Below are positions 10,467-18,580 of a stretch of DNA of 36,889 bases, piece by piece. The notes under the pieces were generated by a model. The model was not told the origin of the DNA and did not search any database. It saw nothing but the letters and a program-made list of their open reading frames with translations. Origin of the DNA: Desulfobacterales bacterium. Lineage in GTDB: Bacteria > Desulfobacterota > Desulfobacteria > Desulfobacterales > UBA5852. A program made the translations under genes and the position numbers. Where the stretch lies: positions 1 through 36,889 of the forward strand of contig JASJED010000060.1 of the NCBI GenBank assembly GCA_030065585.1, given 5' to 3'. Position 1 is the first letter of the stretch, and each line of letters starts with the position of its first letter.

Positions 10467-11845
10467 AAATCGATCGATCCCGGCGTCCGCGGAAACGGAA
10501 TCACGTCGCGAATATTGCGAATGCCGGTGATCAGCATCATCAAACGCTCGAAACCCAGGCCGAAGCCGCTGTGCGCCACCGTGCCGTAGCGGCGCGATTC
10601 CAGGTACCACCAGTAGGGCTCCTTGTCCAGGCCCATTGCGTCCATGCGGTTTTCCAAAACCGCCAGGCGCTCTTCGCGCTGGCTACCGCCAATCAACTCG
10701 CCGATGCTCGGTACGAGTACGTCCATGGCCGCCACGGTTGCGTTGTCGTCATTCATCCGCATGTAAAACGGCTTGATGGTCTTGGGGTAATCGTAGACGA
10801 TCACCGGCTTTTGGAAGTGCTTTTCCGTTAGGTAGCGTTCGTGTTCGGTCTGTAAATCGGTACCGAAAGAGACCGGATATTCGAATTTTTTCTTGGCACG
10901 CTCGAGGATGGCGACAGCCTCCCGATAGGGCAAACGCTCAAATTGCGAAGCGGTGATGTTCTCAAGGGTGGCCATCAGGGTTTTGTCCACAAAGCGGGCG
11001 AACAGGTTCAAATCCTCCTGGCAGTTTTCCATAATGAAGCCGACCGTCGCTTTAATGAGGTCCTCCGCCAGATCCATGTTGCCCGCCAGATCGCAGAAGG
11101 CCATTTCCGGCTCGATCATCCAGAATTCGGCGGCATGCCGGCGGGTGTTGGAATTCTCGGCCCGGAAGGTGGGGCCAAAGGTGTAGACATCGCCCAGTGA
11201 GAGAGCGAACATCTCCACGGAAAGCTGACCTGACACCGTCAGATTGGTCTCGGTGGCGAAAAAATCCTGGGCATAGTCCACTTGGGCGTCCTGGGTGGGG
11301 ACGTTCATCAGATCCAGGGTGGTGATGCGGAAAAGCTCGCCGGCCCCCTCACAGTCGGATCCCGTGATGATCGGGGTGTGAATGTAGCGAAAGCCACGGT
11401 CACGGAAAAACCGGTGTACCGCGTAGGAAAGCTCGGAGCGGATGCGAAAGGCGGCCCCGTATTTGTTGGTGCGCGGGCGCAGATGGGCAATGGCGCGCAG
11501 AAACTCGTCGGAATGCCGTTTTTTTTGAAGGGGGTAGCTCTCCGGTGCCACGCTGATGACGGTGAGCGTGTCGGCCTGGATTTCCCAACGCTGCCCGCCA
11601 CCCTGCGAGGCCACCAAGGCCCCGGTGACACACACGGCCGAACCGGTAGTTAATTTACGAACCAGGTCATAGTCGGCCATGGCACTGTCGGCAATCACCT
11701 GAATGTTGCCCAGGCAGGAACCGTCGTTGATCTCGATAAACGAAAAGGACTTGGCGTCGCGGCGGGTGCGGACCCAGCCCTTGACCAAGACCTTGGCCAT
11801 CGGGCGGTCAGCGTTGATCAAAGTGGCAATTTTCTGGCGATTCAT
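10463..11845 (-). CDS. asnS: Asparagine--tRNA ligase
   Basis: 460 residues. The N-terminal OB-fold anticodon-binding domain (VLVKGWVRTRRDAKSFSFIE) is followed by a class II catalytic core. Motif 2 is visible as FGPTFRAENSNTRRHAAEFW and motif 3 as GFGLGFERLMMLITG, and the protein ends in the usual FPRTPGSIDF. The RAENSNTRRH and PEMAF segments separate AsnRS from AspRS. It charges tRNA-Asn with asparagine in the cytosol. The ATG is preceded by AAAGGAG with 9-base spacing. It lies 30 bases after the htrA stop, so the two probably share a transcript. Confidence 0.96.
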   Translation of the reverse strand: MNRQKIATLINADRPMAKVLVKGWVRTRRDAKSFSFIEINDGSCLGNIQVIADSAMADYDLVRKLTTGSAVCVTGALVASQGGGQRWEIQADTLTVISVAPESYPLQKKRHSDEFLRAIAHLRPRTNKYGAAFRIRSELSYAVHRFFRDRGFRYIHTPIITGSDCEGAGELFRITTLDLMNVPTQDAQVDYAQDFFATETNLTVSGQLSVEMFALSLGDVYTFGPTFRAENSNTRRHAAEFWMIEPEMAFCDLAGNMDLAEDLIKATVGFIMENCQEDLNLFARFVDKTLMATLENITASQFERLPYREAVAILERAKKKFEYPVSFGTDLQTEHERYLTEKHFQKPVIVYDYPKTIKPFYMRMNDDNATVAAMDVLVPSIGELIGGSQREERLAVLENRMDAMGLDKEPYWWYLESRRYGTVAHSGFGLGFERLMMLITGIRNIRDVIPFPRTPGSIDF

Positions 11846-11875
11846 GGCTTAAGGCTCCTTTGACTTCCGAAGCAT

Positions 11876-13300
11876 TTATCCGTTGTTGGCCGGGGTCATG
11901 CGAATGGTGATAAAATAGCGCTGGGTTTTACGTTGCAGCAGCACCACAATGGTTTCTTTTTTTCGATAGCGCACCACCGCACGATAGAAGTCTTGCGGAT
12001 CGGTGATCGGCAGATCTCCGATCTGGCGGATAATATCACCGGGTTTGACCCCCGAGCGCGCCAGGGAGCTGGTGTTGCGGATGGCGGTTATGACGGCGCC
12101 CGATTCGGCCGGTACACGGCGTTTGCCGAAGCGTTGACGCGCGGCGGTGATGCTGTCGACCTCCAAACCGGTGCGCTCGTAGGCTAGCGCCGGCGCTTTG
12201 TGCAGCGGGTAGATCCGGGCTTCGACTAACACATCCTTCTCGCGTCCCTGGCGCCAAAGCGAGAAGACCAAACGGTCGCCGGCGGCAAAGTCGCGGATGC
12301 GGGCATTGAAGTCTTCGGTCGATGCGATGTTGCGATCACCGATGGAAATGATGACGTCACCCTGACGAACACCGGCCTGATGGGCCGGACCGTCCCCATC
12401 GAGTGCCGATACCAGCACGCCCGCTCGCGTCGGTAGACTAAAATAGTGGCTCAAGCCGTTGTCCAGATCCTGAACGTCCATGCCGAGCCAAATTTCGATC
12501 ACCTCACCATATTGGATCAGGTCATTGACGATCCGTCGCGCCTTGTTGATCGGAATGGCAAAGCCGATTCCCTGTGCGCCGGCATAGATCGCCGTATTGA
12601 TCCCGATCAGCTCGCCGTTGATGTTCAACAGGGGCCCGCCGCTGTTGCCGGGATTGATAGAGGCGTCCGTTTGAATGAAATCATAAAAGACGCGCTCGCG
12701 GCTGCGGAAACTACGGTTGACGGCACTGACCACGCCGGTCGTGATCGTATTGGCAAAACCGAAAGGGTTGCCGATGGCGATCACGGTTTCACCGACCATG
12801 AGGTCAGCGCTGTCACCCATCTCGATCGACGGCAGGGGATCATCCGATTCGATCCGCAGGACCGCCAGATCCGAATCCGGGTCTGAGCCCACGATGACGG
12901 CGGTATATTCGCGCTCATCGTTTAAAACGATGTTGACCTTGCCGGTTTTGGCGACCACATGGGCATTGGTCAAAATAAGGCCGCGGCGGCCGTCGATGAT
13001 CACACCGGAGCCCAGGCTGTTGCGCTTGTAGCGGCGATCAAACCCCGGGTCGAAAAAATCCTTGAAAAACTCCTCAAACAGCGGGTTTTGAAACTCGGGA
13101 AACGGGCTAAGACGCTTGCGGACCTCGTACTCGAGATTTATGTTCACCACCGCCGGGCTGACCTTTTCAAAGGCTTCGACGACCGCATCGCGGCGGGGAT
13201 AGATCTTGGCGCCGGGATAGTTGGGGGCCAGCACGATCAACGCCCAAACGAGGGCTGCGCAAAGCGCACCTCGCGGTTTGCGGTTGATTTGTGCCGCCAT
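11876..13300 (-). CDS. htrA: HtrA/Deg-family periplasmic serine protease with two PDZ domains
   Basis: 474 residues from MAAQINRKPRG. I chose this start because it gives a normal signal peptide (RGALCAALVWALIVLAPNYPGA) and leaves 98 bases of divergent promoter space. The track's GTG at 13381 and an ATG at 13354 would add 18-27 residues before an otherwise good signal sequence. The trypsin-like triad is clear: TNAHVV (His near 114), DSDLAVL (Asp near 144) and GNSGGPLL (Ser near 220). PDZ1 contains GPAHQAGVRQGDVI and PDZ2 contains LARSGVKPGDIIRQIGD. DegP/DegQ-like envelope quality-control protease and chaperone. Transcribed ahead of asnS. Confidence 0.93.
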   Translation of the reverse strand: MAAQINRKPRGALCAALVWALIVLAPNYPGAKIYPRRDAVVEAFEKVSPAVVNINLEYEVRKRLSPFPEFQNPLFEEFFKDFFDPGFDRRYKRNSLGSGVIIDGRRGLILTNAHVVAKTGKVNIVLNDEREYTAVIVGSDPDSDLAVLRIESDDPLPSIEMGDSADLMVGETVIAIGNPFGFANTITTGVVSAVNRSFRSRERVFYDFIQTDASINPGNSGGPLLNINGELIGINTAIYAGAQGIGFAIPINKARRIVNDLIQYGEVIEIWLGMDVQDLDNGLSHYFSLPTRAGVLVSALDGDGPAHQAGVRQGDVIISIGDRNIASTEDFNARIRDFAAGDRLVFSLWRQGREKDVLVEARIYPLHKAPALAYERTGLEVDSITAARQRFGKRRVPAESGAVITAIRNTSSLARSGVKPGDIIRQIGDLPITDPQDFYRAVVRYRKKETIVVLLQRKTQRYFITIRMTPANNG

Positions 13301-13398
13301 TTCTGACAAGGGGAGCCTCCAAACCATCAGATCGTCGCGAGCGGGTGTTTTCATTGGCTTACGCTTGGTGAAAGAAAACACCGGTAGAATCGAATATC

Positions 13399-15948
13399 AT
13401 GAGCATTGAACACATTCAAGATATCCTCCCGGAAGTCGAAATGCCCAGCCGCTATCTGGGCAATGAAATCAATGCGGTTCGCAAGGACCCCGACAAGGTC
13501 CGCTTGCGCATCGCCCTGGCCTTTCCCGATCTCTACGAGATTGGCACGTCCCATTTCGGGCTTCAAATCCTCTACGACATCCTCAACCAGCGCGAAGACA
13601 TTGCCGCTGAAAGGGTGTATGCGCCGGCGCTGGATATGGAGGCGCGGCTGCGGGAGCGCGGTCTTTCCCTTGGCAGCCTGGAGACGGGCTGGCCCGTAGG
13701 ACGTTTCGATATCGTCGGCTTCAGTTTGCTCTACGAAATGAATTACACCGGCGTGCTGAGCATCATGTCCCTGGGCCGTATTCCCCTCCGCCAGAAAGAC
13801 CGGGAAGCGACCCATCCCTTTGTCGTGGCCGGCGGTCCCTGCACCTGCAACCCGGAGCCGGTCGCTGATTTTTTCGATGCCATGGTCATTGGCGACGGCG
13901 AAGAGGTCATCCTTCAAATGGCGGATGCCTGGCTGGCCTGGCGCCGTGGTCGCGATCGGCACCGCGAGGCCCTGCTGGAGGCCTGGTCTGAAATTCAGGG
14001 GGTCTATATCCCTTCATTTTTCGACGTCGCGATCGATGATCGTGGATTTCAGCAGCTGCGGCCGCGCCGTCAGGGCTACCAGCGCGTCTCGCGCGCCATT
14101 GTCCACCGGCTCGAAGAGGCGGCGTTCCCCACCAATCCGATCGTGCCCTACGGTCGCCCCGTTCACGACCGCTTGCGCTTGGAGCTTTCCAGGGGTTGTA
14201 CACGCGGGTGCCGCTATTGTCAGGCGGGCATGATCTATCGGCCCGTCCGGGAACGATCACCGGCCAAGGTAATGGATTTGTGCAACGCGGCGCTGACGGC
14301 CACCGGGTATGAGGATCTGTCCCTGCTCTCCCTGAGTACGGGGGACTATGGCTGCATCATTCCTTTGATGGAGCAGTTGCTGCGTCGTTACGCCTGTGAT
14401 CGGGTCGCCCTTTCGCTGCCCTCCTTAAGAGCCGGCACCCTTACCCCGGAGTTGATGACACTGATCAAATCCGTTCGCAAAACCGGCTTCACGATCGCCC
14501 CCGAAGCCGGCAGCCAGCGGCTGCGCAATGTGATCAACAAAAACATCAGCGCCGAGGACATCCGCGCCACGGTCCAGGACGCCTTTGCGCAAGGGTGGCA
14601 AGTCATCAAACTCTATTTCATGATTGGCTTGCCGACTGAAACCCAGGCCGATCTGGAGGCCCTCGTCGACCTCGTGCGGCAGTTGCGCGGCCTGAAAGGG
14701 GAGGGCCGTCGGCGCCCAAAGATCAATGTGAGTGTGGCCACCTTTATTCCCAAAGCCCACACGCCTTTTCAGTGGAGCCGCCAGTTATCGCTCGAAGAAT
14801 CGCGGCGCAAGATCGACGGGATCCACGATCAACTGAAGCTGCCCGGGGTCCATTTCAAATGGCAGCGTCCGGAAATCAGCATGTTGGAAGGGTTGTGGGC
14901 CCGCGGCGACCGGCGTCTGGCGGATTTGCTGCTGACGGCCTTTGAATCCGGTTGCCGTTTCGACGGTTGGAGTGACCATTTCAAATTCGATCGCTGGAGC
15001 GCCAGTATGGCCGCCCGTGGGATCGATCCCCAACAGGCGATCTATCGGGAACGCGACCCTGACGAGCCCCTGCCCTGGGATCATATCGACATGAAGGTCA
15101 GCCGAGAATTCCTGCGTGCCGAACTGGAAAAGGCCCTGGAAGCGGAAACGACGGAGGACTGCCGCGACGGCGCCTGTCAGAACTGCGGGGTTTGCGATTT
15201 TAAACGGATTCAACCGCAGGTCTATCCGCGCAGCACAACCCGCATGCCGGCGGTCGTTGATCATGGCCCGCCGGCCAATCCCGGCGCCCTTTATAAAATG
15301 GTGGTCACCTTTGCCAAAACCGATACCGCCCGTTTTCTGGGCCATTTGGAAATGGCCAATACCTTCAAACGCGCCCTGCGCCGTGCGGGGATTGCACTGC
15401 ACTACTCCCAGGGTTATCATCCCAACCCCAAAATGGCCTTTGAAGATACACTGCCGCTGGGTATGGAAAGTCTGTGCGAGCGTATGATCATCACCCTGCG
15501 CACGGCCATGGCCCCCGCGGAAGTGATGCGACGACTGCGCCCCCAACTGCCGGCGGGGTTGTCGATCATCCATTGCGAACCCTTTAGACGCCTGAAAGAT
15601 GTCGCCAGCGTGGTCGCCTATCGTATCCAAATCGACGGCCAGCACTTTTCGCGCGAGGTCCTCGAGGACTATGCGCGGCGGGACCATTTTCACATCCAGC
15701 GTCGAAACCGCAAAGGCCGGTTGAAAAAGATCGACCTCAAAGCTATGCTAAAGAACATTCAACGGACCCGGTCCGACACGCTTGAGGTCACCCTACACCA
15801 GCAGATGGATGCCCTCGTTCGCCCCGATGATCTGCTGCGACACCTTTTTAAGCTTGATCCGGACGTGGTCACGCACGCCCGCGTCATCAAATTGAGCACG
15901 CATCATTGTCCGCGCCCCGCAGCGGACGATGCCGAGAACCAGGACTAA
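13399..15948 (+). CDS. B12-binding-type radical SAM protein fused to DUF2344 (TIGR03960/TIGR03936-like)
   Basis: 849 residues. The N-terminal region (about 1-200) resembles the cobalamin-binding-like part of this radical SAM class (SLLYEMNYTGVLSIM, AGGPCTCNPEP). The radical SAM core carries the 4Fe-4S motif CTRGCRYCQAG at about residue 266 (CxxxCxxC). A second Cys cluster, CRDGACQNCGVC, lies near 588. From about 620 the protein continues as the DUF2344 domain (ARFLGHLEMANTFKRALRRA and GYHPNPKMAF). The two parts are separate genes in some Clostridia and fused here. The substrate is unknown. Synteny with rng is a known recurrent arrangement and suggests RNA or ribosome modification, which is inference. 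No strong ribosome-binding site is visible at the ATG. It overlaps the rng start by one base. Confidence 0.9.
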   Translation: MSIEHIQDILPEVEMPSRYLGNEINAVRKDPDKVRLRIALAFPDLYEIGTSHFGLQILYDILNQREDIAAERVYAPALDMEARLRERGLSLGSLETGWPVGRFDIVGFSLLYEMNYTGVLSIMSLGRIPLRQKDREATHPFVVAGGPCTCNPEPVADFFDAMVIGDGEEVILQMADAWLAWRRGRDRHREALLEAWSEIQGVYIPSFFDVAIDDRGFQQLRPRRQGYQRVSRAIVHRLEEAAFPTNPIVPYGRPVHDRLRLELSRGCTRGCRYCQAGMIYRPVRERSPAKVMDLCNAALTATGYEDLSLLSLSTGDYGCIIPLMEQLLRRYACDRVALSLPSLRAGTLTPELMTLIKSVRKTGFTIAPEAGSQRLRNVINKNISAEDIRATVQDAFAQGWQVIKLYFMIGLPTETQADLEALVDLVRQLRGLKGEGRRRPKINVSVATFIPKAHTPFQWSRQLSLEESRRKIDGIHDQLKLPGVHFKWQRPEISMLEGLWARGDRRLADLLLTAFESGCRFDGWSDHFKFDRWSASMAARGIDPQQAIYRERDPDEPLPWDHIDMKVSREFLRAELEKALEAETTEDCRDGACQNCGVCDFKRIQPQVYPRSTTRMPAVVDHGPPANPGALYKMVVTFAKTDTARFLGHLEMANTFKRALRRAGIALHYSQGYHPNPKMAFEDTLPLGMESLCERMIITLRTAMAPAEVMRRLRPQLPAGLSIIHCEPFRRLKDVASVVAYRIQIDGQHFSREVLEDYARRDHFHIQRRNRKGRLKKIDLKAMLKNIQRTRSDTLEVTLHQQMDALVRPDDLLRHLFKLDPDVVTHARVIKLSTHHCPRPAADDAENQD

Positions 15949-17471
15949 TGTACAAAGAAATCGTCATCAATGTCTCCCAGCGCGAAACGCGTGTTGCCCT
16001 TCTCGAGGACGGCACGATCGTGGAGCTTTTTATCGAACGCGGCGATGCCTCGGACATTACGGGTAATATCTACAAAGGTCGCGTCCAGCGCGTCCTTCCG
16101 GGGATTCAGGCGGCCTTTGTGGATATTGGTTTGAACCAGGCGGCCTTTATTTATGTTGACGATGTCATCCGCAATGGATTTTGCGATATCGAAAAGCAAA
16201 TGGCGCTGGCCGGGGGATGCGGCGCACCGGTGACCCTGGACGACCGTCAATCCCCGATCGAAGATCTGCTGGTCGAGGGGCAGGAGATTCTAGTGCACGT
16301 GGCCAAAGCGCCTATGGGCACCAAGGGCCCGCGCGTGACGTCGTATGTATCCCTTCCGGGACGCTTTCTGGTGCTGATGCCGTTTGCCAATCACATCGGT
16401 GTTTCCCGCCGTATCGAAGATGAAACCGAGCGGTTGCGTTTGAAAAACATGATCGGCGGGATCCGCGACAACCATTTCGGTTACATCGCGCGAACGGCCG
16501 CCGAAGGCATCGATGAACCCCGCCTGCAACAGGAAATGCTGTTTTTGAAGAATTTGTGGGCCAGCATCCAGAAAAAGTTTCAAAACGTCCCGGCCCCCAC
16601 CTTGATTCACCAGGAGCTCTCGCTGAGTTTGCGGGCCGTCCGCGATCTTCTGGTCCACGAAGCCGATCGGCTGATCATCGATGCCCGGCAGCATTTCGAC
16701 ACCGCCATCGCCTTTCTGGAAACGTTCAACCCGGTGTTGATCAACCGGGTCGAACTTTACGACGGCGTTGAGCCGATTTTTGATGCCTTCAATCTGGAAG
16801 GCGACATATCACGGGCATTGAAAAGAAAGGTTTGGTTAAAATCAGGTGGTTATATAATAATCGAACACACCGAGGCCCTTGTCGCCATCGATGTCAATAC
16901 CGGGCGCTATGTGGGTAAACACAACCTTGAGGAAACCATCCTCAAAACGAATCTCGAAGCCGTCAAGGAAATCGCCTACCAGATTCGTCTGCGGGATATC
17001 GGGGGGCTCATCATCATCGATTTCATCGATATGCAGAAAAAATCCAACCAGGAGAAAGTCTACAGCGCGCTGCAGGATGCCCTTCGCAAGGACCGCAGCA
17101 AAACCCATGTGCTGCCTATTTCCGATATGGGTCTTGTGCAAATGACCCGCAAACGCAACAAGGAACCGTTGACCCGCATCATGTGCGAACCCTGCGACTA
17201 TTGTGAGGGTGAAGGCCATATGATGTCGCGGCAGTCCATTTGTTACCGTATTTTTCGGGAGGTGCTGCGCGACAGCCACGACATGGTCGGCCATCGCATG
17301 GCCGTCAATGTCAACCCCGCCATCGCCGACCTGCTGCACGGGGAAGAAAGCGATTTGATCGCGGCGCTCGAGAAGCAGGTCGGGCGCCAGATCGTCATTT
17401 ATCCCAACAGCGCCTTTCACATGGAAGAAGTCAGTATCATCGAGATCCTCAACGAAGACGGTGAACGATAG
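15948..17471 (+). CDS. rng: Ribonuclease G (RNase E/G family)
   Basis: 507 residues from MYKEIVINV, whose ATG overlaps the previous stop as TAATG with AGGA upstream. The track's start at 15906 lies inside the preceding gene and is rejected. An S1 RNA-binding domain begins around residue 35 (GNIYKGRVQRVLPGIQAAFV). The catalytic domain has the two Mg-binding Asp motifs, AIDVNTG (about 315) and IIIDFIDM (about 357), and a Zn-link-like CEPCDYCEGEG near 413. No long C-terminal degradosome scaffold is present, so this is RNase G rather than RNase E. It cleaves single-stranded, AU-rich 5'-monophosphorylated RNA, including the 16S rRNA 5' end. Confidence 0.95.
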   Translation: MYKEIVINVSQRETRVALLEDGTIVELFIERGDASDITGNIYKGRVQRVLPGIQAAFVDIGLNQAAFIYVDDVIRNGFCDIEKQMALAGGCGAPVTLDDRQSPIEDLLVEGQEILVHVAKAPMGTKGPRVTSYVSLPGRFLVLMPFANHIGVSRRIEDETERLRLKNMIGGIRDNHFGYIARTAAEGIDEPRLQQEMLFLKNLWASIQKKFQNVPAPTLIHQELSLSLRAVRDLLVHEADRLIIDARQHFDTAIAFLETFNPVLINRVELYDGVEPIFDAFNLEGDISRALKRKVWLKSGGYIIIEHTEALVAIDVNTGRYVGKHNLEETILKTNLEAVKEIAYQIRLRDIGGLIIIDFIDMQKKSNQEKVYSALQDALRKDRSKTHVLPISDMGLVQMTRKRNKEPLTRIMCEPCDYCEGEGHMMSRQSICYRIFREVLRDSHDMVGHRMAVNVNPAIADLLHGEESDLIAALEKQVGRQIVIYPNSAFHMEEVSIIEILNEDGER

Positions 17472-17482
17472 CTGGCCTCATG

Positions 17483-17512
17483 TTGACAAATTATTCGGTA
17501 TGTGATTTTAGT
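17483..17512 (+). promoter_or_regulatory. Candidate sigma-70 promoter for rpmH cluster
   Basis: A perfect -35 TTGACA (17483-17488) is followed after 18 bases by TTTAGT (17507-17512), a 4/6 match to the -10 consensus. It sits 12 bases after the rng stop and 91 bases before rpmH, where a ribosomal-protein promoter is expected. Confidence 0.5.
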
Positions 17513-17534
17513 ACCCGATTGTAAAGAATACCGT

Positions 17535-17564
17535 GCCGGAACATCAATTCCGGCTTCTTTATTT
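17535..17564 (+). terminator. Intrinsic terminator-like hairpin in rng-rpmH gap
   Basis: The 7-base stem GCCGGAA/TTCCGGC (17535-17541 and 17548-17554) with loop CATCAA is followed by TTCTTTATTT. It could end rng transcription. Because it lies downstream of the candidate promoter at 17483, it could also attenuate transcription into rpmH. Confidence 0.45.
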
Positions 17565-17602
17565 AAGGCGATGGCCAATATCCGGATTAAAGGTTTGAAA
17601 CA

Positions 17603-17743
17603 ATGAAACGTACCTATCAGCCCAGCCGAATCAAACGCGCTCGAACCCACGGGTTTCTGAAGCGCATGTCGACCAAGAGTGGGCGTGCGCTCATCAACCG
17701 GCGGCGTGCCAGGGGGCGTAAACGGCTCGCCGTTAAATATTAA
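17603..17743 (+). CDS. rpmH: 50S ribosomal protein L34
   Basis: 46 residues, too short for the supplied ORF track. The sequence begins [18 protein letters not shown] and ends in [12 protein letters not shown] plus KY, the standard L34 pattern of a small, very basic protein. L34 binds 23S rRNA in the large subunit. AAAGG precedes the ATG by about 9 bases. It heads the conserved cluster rpmH-rnpA-yidD-yidC-jag-mnmE, all on the plus strand here. Confidence 0.97.
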   Translation: MKRTYQPSRIKRARTHGFLKRMSTKSGRALINRRRARGRKRLAVKY

Positions 17744-17829
17744 AGGTCAAGGGTGCTGACCGCTCGAATTGCCGAAACCGTAACGCCGGCCCATACCGGC
17801 ATAGCGGAGCGGTCCGCCAAACTGTCGGT

Positions 17830-18174
17830 GTGATAGCGGTTCCGTTCCAAAAGCAAGACCGAATCCTCAAACGATCGGAATATATTCGATTATCCGAAAT
17901 CGGCCAGCGTTGCCACAGCCCGCTGTTTATCCTCTCTTTTGCGGATGGCCGCAAGGGGCACGCGCGCTTGGGTCTTATCGTTACCAAAAAGGTGGGCTCG
18001 GCTGTTCAGCGGAACAGGATCAAACGGTTGTGCCGTGAATATTTCCGGCTCAACCGGCACCGTTGGCCAATTCCCTATGACATCGTGTTGATCGCCCGAA
18101 GCGTTGCCGCGCGAGCAACCAATGCCGAAATACGTTCGAGTCTTGAAAAAAATTTTCGCCAGCTTCCCCGCTAG
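17830..18174 (+). CDS. rnpA: Ribonuclease P protein component
   Basis: 114 residues from a GTG start with no strong ribosome-binding site, so the exact start is unsure. The family signature is [20 protein letters not shown], followed by KRLCREYFR, the RNR motif that contacts the RNase P RNA. The N-terminus ([16 protein letters not shown]) fits the usual start. It is the protein cofactor for maturation of tRNA 5' ends. It follows rpmH by 86 bases, and its 3' end overlaps yidD in another frame, as is common. Confidence 0.93.
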   Translation: MIAVPFQKQDRILKRSEYIRLSEIGQRCHSPLFILSFADGRKGHARLGLIVTKKVGSAVQRNRIKRLCREYFRLNRHRWPIPYDIVLIARSVAARATNAEIRSSLEKNFRQLPR

Positions 18175-18403
18175 GCGCCGCCTGATCCAGGTGAGCAGCT
18201 ATGCGGCCACCATCATTATCCGAGGATATCAGCTTTTCCTCTCGCCACTTATCGGTCCCTGCTGTCGTTTCCATCCCTCCTGTTCCGACTACGCATTGGA
18301 AGCCATCAACCGATATGGCATTTTTCGAGGTTTTTATCTGGGTGCCAGGCGTTTGCTGAAGTGCCATCCGTGGCATTCCGGCGGTTTCGATCCGGTACCT
18401 TGA
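18122..18403 (+). CDS. yidD: Membrane protein insertion efficiency factor YidD
   Basis: 93 residues from [12 protein letters not shown]. The track's start is an upstream TTG at 18104; the ATG is preferred. Signature: [20 protein letters not shown], then [12 protein letters not shown] and [17 protein letters not shown], with conserved Cys residues. It is a small membrane-associated protein that helps YidC/Sec insertion. It overlaps the rnpA 3' end by 53 bases, and yidC follows after a 177-base gap with no visible gene. Confidence 0.94.
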   Translation: MPKYVRVLKKIFASFPARRRLIQVSSYAATIIIRGYQLFLSPLIGPCCRFHPSCSDYALEAINRYGIFRGFYLGARRLLKCHPWHSGGFDPVP

Positions 18404-18580
18404 GCGGGAAGAGGCGGTTCGCGCCCGGATCGGCCAGGATCGTCTCCGGCCTGGGTTATAAACGGAAGTAGTTTGCCGGCTTGGGATTGCCCAGGCAGCG
18501 ATAGACCATGAGTGATTGAAAGGACATTGCCCGGACGTGACCATGGAAATGGCAGCGCGCGGGCCCACCAGGAGAACAAC

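Noticed and set aside
15906-15947. Extended start of rng given in the ORF track
   Set aside because: It lies within the coding end of the radical SAM gene; the ATG at 15948 has AGGA upstream and matches the family N-terminus.
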